The notes under the pieces: model-generated
Databases searched by the model: none
The model's input: only the letters and a program-made list of their open reading frames with translations
Told to the model about the DNA's origin: nothing
Program-made: the position numbers and the translations under genes
Origin: Geodermatophilaceae bacterium
GTDB taxonomy: Bacteria; Actinomycetota; Actinomycetes; Mycobacteriales; Geodermatophilaceae
Assembly: GCA_013812385.1 (NCBI GenBank)
Contig: JACCTM010000160.1
Coordinates: 1-18,096, forward strand
Direction of reading: 5' to 3'
DNA length: 18,096 nt
Shown: positions 15,846 through 18,096 of the stretch, piece by piece
Layout of the letters: every line of letters starts with the position of its first letter
Numbering within the stretch: the first letter of the stretch is position 1

Positions 15846-16217
15846 TCACAACCGAGGAACCCAACGTTCGCCGCGAAGCGCGGCCGAGACGACCTCGATC
15901 GAACGGGCCACCGCCGCTACCCGGGACCCCTCCCGCTCGTAGGCATCCATGGCTGCATCGAGCGCCCCAGCCGGGAGTTGATCACCGAGGTCGACCCGCA
16001 AGGAGCGCCACCCGCTGCGGGCAGCCTCGAGGGCCGCCCTGGTGTGGTCGGCGGCGAACCGGGCCAATAGGACGGGATAGCGCCGCAACACGTCGTAGCG
16101 GCGGTACTCCGGCGGCACCTGGTCGAGCAGCCATCGGGTAGCGCTGGCCTCCCAGTCCGGCGTACCGGGCGCCCAGACGGCCGGCGGCCAGTTCGGCGGC
16201 AGGTCCCGGTAGGTCAT
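15846..16217 (-). CDS. Hypothetical protein (123 aa)
   Basis: A 123-residue soluble protein that I do not recognise as a named family. It starts MTYRDLPPNWP, is tryptophan- and proline-rich in the first 30 residues, and then appears mostly helical, with alternating arginine and acidic residues (YPVLLARFAADHTRAALEAARSGW). There is no signal peptide, membrane segment or metal-binding motif. Coding potential is supported by the normal actinobacterial third-position GC bias and the uninterrupted frame opposite dense shadow frames. AGGT lies just before the ATG, and CACAAT at 16225-16230 ends 7 nt upstream, a weak candidate -10 for a leaderless start. Repeat copy 1 begins 58 bp upstream. The gene reads toward dxs, 120 bp away. 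Confidence 0.7.
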   Translation of the reverse strand: MTYRDLPPNWPPAVWAPGTPDWEASATRWLLDQVPPEYRRYDVLRRYPVLLARFAADHTRAALEAARSGWRSLRVDLGDQLPAGALDAAMDAYEREGSRVAAVARSIEVVSAALRGERWVPRL

Positions 16218-16275
16218 ACCTGCGATTGTGGCCCCCGCTCACGACGGCCGCAGACCAACTGCGTGCCGAGCGACG

Positions 16276-16335
16276 GGTAACCGGTCGCAAACGACAGTCA
16301 TCGGCCTTGGGAGTTGTCGTTTGTGACCGGTTACC
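16276..16335. repeat. Palindromic intergenic repeat, copy 1
   Basis: Arms of 21 bp at 16276-16296 and 16315-16335 match with a single mismatch (core ACCGGTC[A/G]CAAACGACA) around an 18-nt loop. As RNA it would form a long stable hairpin. The right arm contains the TAA stop (16331-16333) of the SnoaL-like gene. It shares arms and the loop core CATCGGCC with copy 2. There is no following U-tract, so rho-independent termination of the classical type is not shown. Confidence 0.92.
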
Positions 16336-16872
16336 TGAGATCAGCGTCCTCGCTGGGCAGTCCAACCACCTCGTCGTCGTCGATGTAGATGGCCCCTTCG
16401 CTGGGCGCTAGCGGAGCGAGGTCGAAGGGCCGGACCACCCGCCTGGAAGCGATTCGCCAAACACCCGATTCGCGCTGGTAGGCATCCTCATAGGTGGCGG
16501 CGCCGACGATCCAACGCCCGTCACCGAGTTGCACCATCACGGTTACGTCGGCTCGCCCGGATGCGTGATCACCTTCGATGTCGACGACGTGATTGGACGT
16601 GGCGTGCTGCATGATCGGGAACGCGTCCCACTGGGCCTGCACGGCGGCGCAGATGTTCTGCACACGGTAAAGGTGCGATCGGGCTTGGTCTCCCAGCTGG
16701 CATCCGGCGTCCAGACCGCCGCTCGGCGATCGCGATCCCGCTCATCGGCCCCAATGCAGTACTCGTGGGCCAGACGATGGAGGGCCACCTGAGCCTCGAG
16801 CCGGTCCAGGCGTTGGCTGAGGCTGCGCACAGCCGCGTTATCGATGTCCATCCCGGTGAGCGTTGCAGACAC
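16331..16872 (-). pseudogene. SnoaL/NTF2-like protein gene, interrupted by a 1-base frameshift
   Basis: Two frames together make one SnoaL_4-type polyketide-cyclase/dehydratase-like protein. The first part (from GTG 16872; ATG 16851 also possible) reads SQRLDRLEAQVALHRLAHEY and ends at WETKPDRTFT. The second part resumes one base out of frame at about 16664 with VQNICAAVQAQWDAF and ends at ASRRVVRPFDLAPLA and an acidic tail. The 542-bp span lacks one base of a complete 181-codon frame; one extra G in ACCGTGTG would join the halves as TFTGVQN, the family's usual glycine. No slippery sequence supports programmed frameshifting, so this is a pseudogene or an assembly error. The fold is a small cone-shaped barrel; the substrate is unknown. 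Repeat copy 2 lies 17 nt upstream and copy 1 forms its stop. Confidence 0.8.
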
Positions 16873-16889
16873 ATCGTTTCATCGCCGCG

Positions 16890-16950
16890 GACAACCGGTC
16901 ACAAACGACAGGCATCGGCCGTTGGCAATCTTCGTATGTGACCGGTCACC
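16890..16950. repeat. Palindromic intergenic repeat, copy 2
   Basis: Same orientation as copy 1. The arms at 16890-16910 and 16930-16950 are less perfect (six mismatches of 21) but keep the core ACCGGTCACA-ACGA. The loop shares CATCGGCC and TTGG with copy 1, showing common descent of the whole element and not only of the arms. The TGA stop (16946-16948) of the nuclease gene sits in the right arm at the same place and phase as in copy 1. It fills nearly all of the space between the nuclease and SnoaL-like genes. Confidence 0.88.
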
Positions 16951-18028
16951 CGGCAAGGTTTGCGCTGAGTCCGAGTCTGGCGCGGAATCGCCCCATCCCT
17001 GCCGCGGTGAAGGCCGAGTCCTGCATCAGCGAGTACCAGGTGTCGAGGCGACCGGGGTCGTCCGGACGACCGAGCGCTTGGTCGGCATCTCGCAGGATCA
17101 GCTGCGGCTGACGTCTGACCGTCGTTGCCGAGTAGCTGTAGAGAACCCAGCCGAGCGCCTGCAACCACCTGTCCCTGGCGCGGTCGCGCTCATACTGCCT
17201 TGCATCGCGATGGTGTGCCCCGTCGTACTCGACCAATCGGCGGGTTCCCACGATCCGCAGGTCGGCGCGGGCGCCCAGCTGACCGTGCTCATCCAGGATC
17301 GGTGCCTGCACGTCGACCGGAACCTCGCATGTCGTGTGCAGCAATCGAAGCAGCGTTTCCCATGGTGATTCTGATCGCCCGTCAAGCATGGACAGTGCCC
17401 TACGAAGGACAGGAGCACCGCGACGTCGCTTCGCGGCTGCACGTGCCAATTCATCCAACGTGACGTCTCCGACGTGGAGCGCGCTGTCGCACAGGATGAC
17501 GAGGTCGAGAAGGCCGAGATGGCGGGCGGTGGCGAGCAGGATCTCGGCGGGTTCGCTGATCGGCAGGCCGTCGATCCACCCGTACGGGATGTCGCTCGTG
17601 TGTCGGGTCACGTGCAATCCGGACCGCCGCGGCCGCCATCCGGCATCGGGTACGGCAAGGAACACAGGAAGGTCGCGGGGTAGTGGCGGAAGCCACCAGC
17701 CACGCAGCGCTGCCGCCGTGAGATGCGTGAATGCGGCACCCGGTGGGACGAGCAGGGACCACGCGCGCAGTTCGGCGATGTCTCGGACGCCGTTCGGCAC
17801 GGCCGGATAGAGCGAGCTTGTCCGCTGCCTGTAGCGATCGAGCACGGCGCTGGCGGCTTGGGGATGGGAGTTCTGGGAACATCCGGGCGATGGCAGATGG
17901 AGGCCATGACTGACCCGACGCCATGCACGCCGGCGAACCCGTCCACGGACCGGCATGCTGGCGATGTCACCTGAACCCTCGGCCGCGGCCACACGTCCAG
18001 GATTGCCGACCTGCGCAGCGTCCGGCAT
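16946..18028 (-). CDS. DUF559 / Vsr-like endonuclease-fold protein with AbiEi-like N-terminal region
   Basis: A 360-residue protein. The C-terminal part (about 215-305) fits the PD-(D/E)XK nuclease fold of the Vsr/DUF559 type: E224 in SESPWETLLRLL, D256 in ARADLRIV, E267 and D269 in RLVEYDG, then HH at 272-273 and the RDRARDRWLQALGW helix. All expected acidic residues are present. The N-terminal part (about 30-210) resembles the AbiEi-like region often fused to this domain in actinobacteria (AFTHLTAAALRGWWLP, then ISEPAEILLATARHLG). No toxin partner or DNA methylase is adjacent, so neither a complete toxin-antitoxin nor a mismatch-repair role can be claimed. ATG 18028 is the longest start; ATG 17956 has AGGTGA upstream and may be the real one. 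The stop codon lies in repeat copy 2, and copy 3 begins 42 bp upstream of ATG 18028. Confidence 0.8.
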   Translation of the reverse strand: MPDAAQVGNPGRVAAAEGSGDIASMPVRGRVRRRAWRRVSHGLHLPSPGCSQNSHPQAASAVLDRYRQRTSSLYPAVPNGVRDIAELRAWSLLVPPGAAFTHLTAAALRGWWLPPLPRDLPVFLAVPDAGWRPRRSGLHVTRHTSDIPYGWIDGLPISEPAEILLATARHLGLLDLVILCDSALHVGDVTLDELARAAAKRRRGAPVLRRALSMLDGRSESPWETLLRLLHTTCEVPVDVQAPILDEHGQLGARADLRIVGTRRLVEYDGAHHRDARQYERDRARDRWLQALGWVLYSYSATTVRRQPQLILRDADQALGRPDDPGRLDTWYSLMQDSAFTAAGMGRFRARLGLSANLAG

Positions 18029-18070
18029 GAGGTTGCCGGTTATGTGGACGGCCAGGCGGCCTGTGCATCC

Positions 18071-18096
18071 GGTAACCGGTCACAGACGACAACTCC
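18071..18096. repeat. Palindromic intergenic repeat, copy 3 (cut by window end)
   Basis: The last 26 bases match the reverse complement of copy 1 at 25 of 26 positions, including the arm and the first loop bases AACTCC, so this copy is inverted relative to copies 1 and 2. The second arm should lie just beyond the window. Confidence 0.85.

Noticed and set aside
15842..15857. CCGTCACAACCGA resembles the repeat arm CCGGTCACAAACGA
   Set aside because: The match is about 13 bases with a gap and a substitution, there is no second arm or loop core, and the neighbouring stop codon is at a different position from that in copies 1 and 2; chance is the simpler explanation.
16655..16670. Programmed ribosomal frameshift in the SnoaL-like gene
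   Set aside because: No slippery heptamer, in-frame stop/Shine-Dalgarno combination or downstream pseudoknot candidate is visible at the junction; a missing base is simpler.
16946..18028. Complete type IV toxin-antitoxin or defence island
   Set aside because: Only an AbiEi-like region fused to a DUF559 nuclease domain is present; no AbiEii-type nucleotidyltransferase, methylase or other defence gene is adjacent within the window.

Overview
The window is GC-rich, densely packed bacterial chromosome with GTG starts, 4-bp GTGA start/stop overlaps and leaderless-looking promoters, which points to a high-GC actinobacterium. The order hemY/cgoX - hemE - DUF3000 - RNase D - dxs matches a chromosomal block known from Mycobacterium tuberculosis (around Rv2677c-Rv2682c), so most of the window is conserved core. 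A Propionibacteriales-type host is my guess from codon and protein style only.

Layout. 1-3.1 kb: the 3' part of an acyl-CoA synthetase gene (+), converging on and overlapping a HAD phosphatase gene (-), then the porphyrinogen oxidase gene (-). 3.2-4.2 kb: a DUF4349 lipoprotein gene (+) lying between the two haem genes, its 3' end overlapping hemE (-). 5.2-7.4 kb: a divergent intergenic region, then DUF3000 and RNase D (+, overlapping by 4 bp). 7.4-10.8 kb: a beta-oxidation pair, thiolase and the two-domain hydratase/dehydrogenase (+, overlapping by 4 bp), behind a very compact leaderless promoter covered by a 16-bp perfect palindrome. 10.9-15.7 kb: a minus-strand run in which dxs is followed after 4 bp by an OmpR-type response regulator, after 22 bp more by its histidine kinase, and then by an alpha/beta hydrolase. 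15.8-18.1 kb: a less conserved minus-strand tail with a small hypothetical gene, a frameshifted SnoaL/NTF2-like gene and a Vsr-like (DUF559) nuclease gene.

The tail holds the strongest unexplained structure: three copies of a roughly 60-bp palindromic repeat (the third cut by the window end). They alternate with the last two genes, and two copies supply the stop codon of the gene they follow, in the same reading phase. No RNA genes, CRISPR array, insertion sequence or complete defence system was seen. By function the window covers haem synthesis (hemE, hemY/cgoX), isoprenoid precursor synthesis (dxs), fatty-acid activation and beta-oxidation, RNA processing and one two-component system. No wholly new system is evident. 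The points most worth following are the stop-codon-embedded repeats, the operator-covered fadA promoter and the dxs/two-component gene arrangement.
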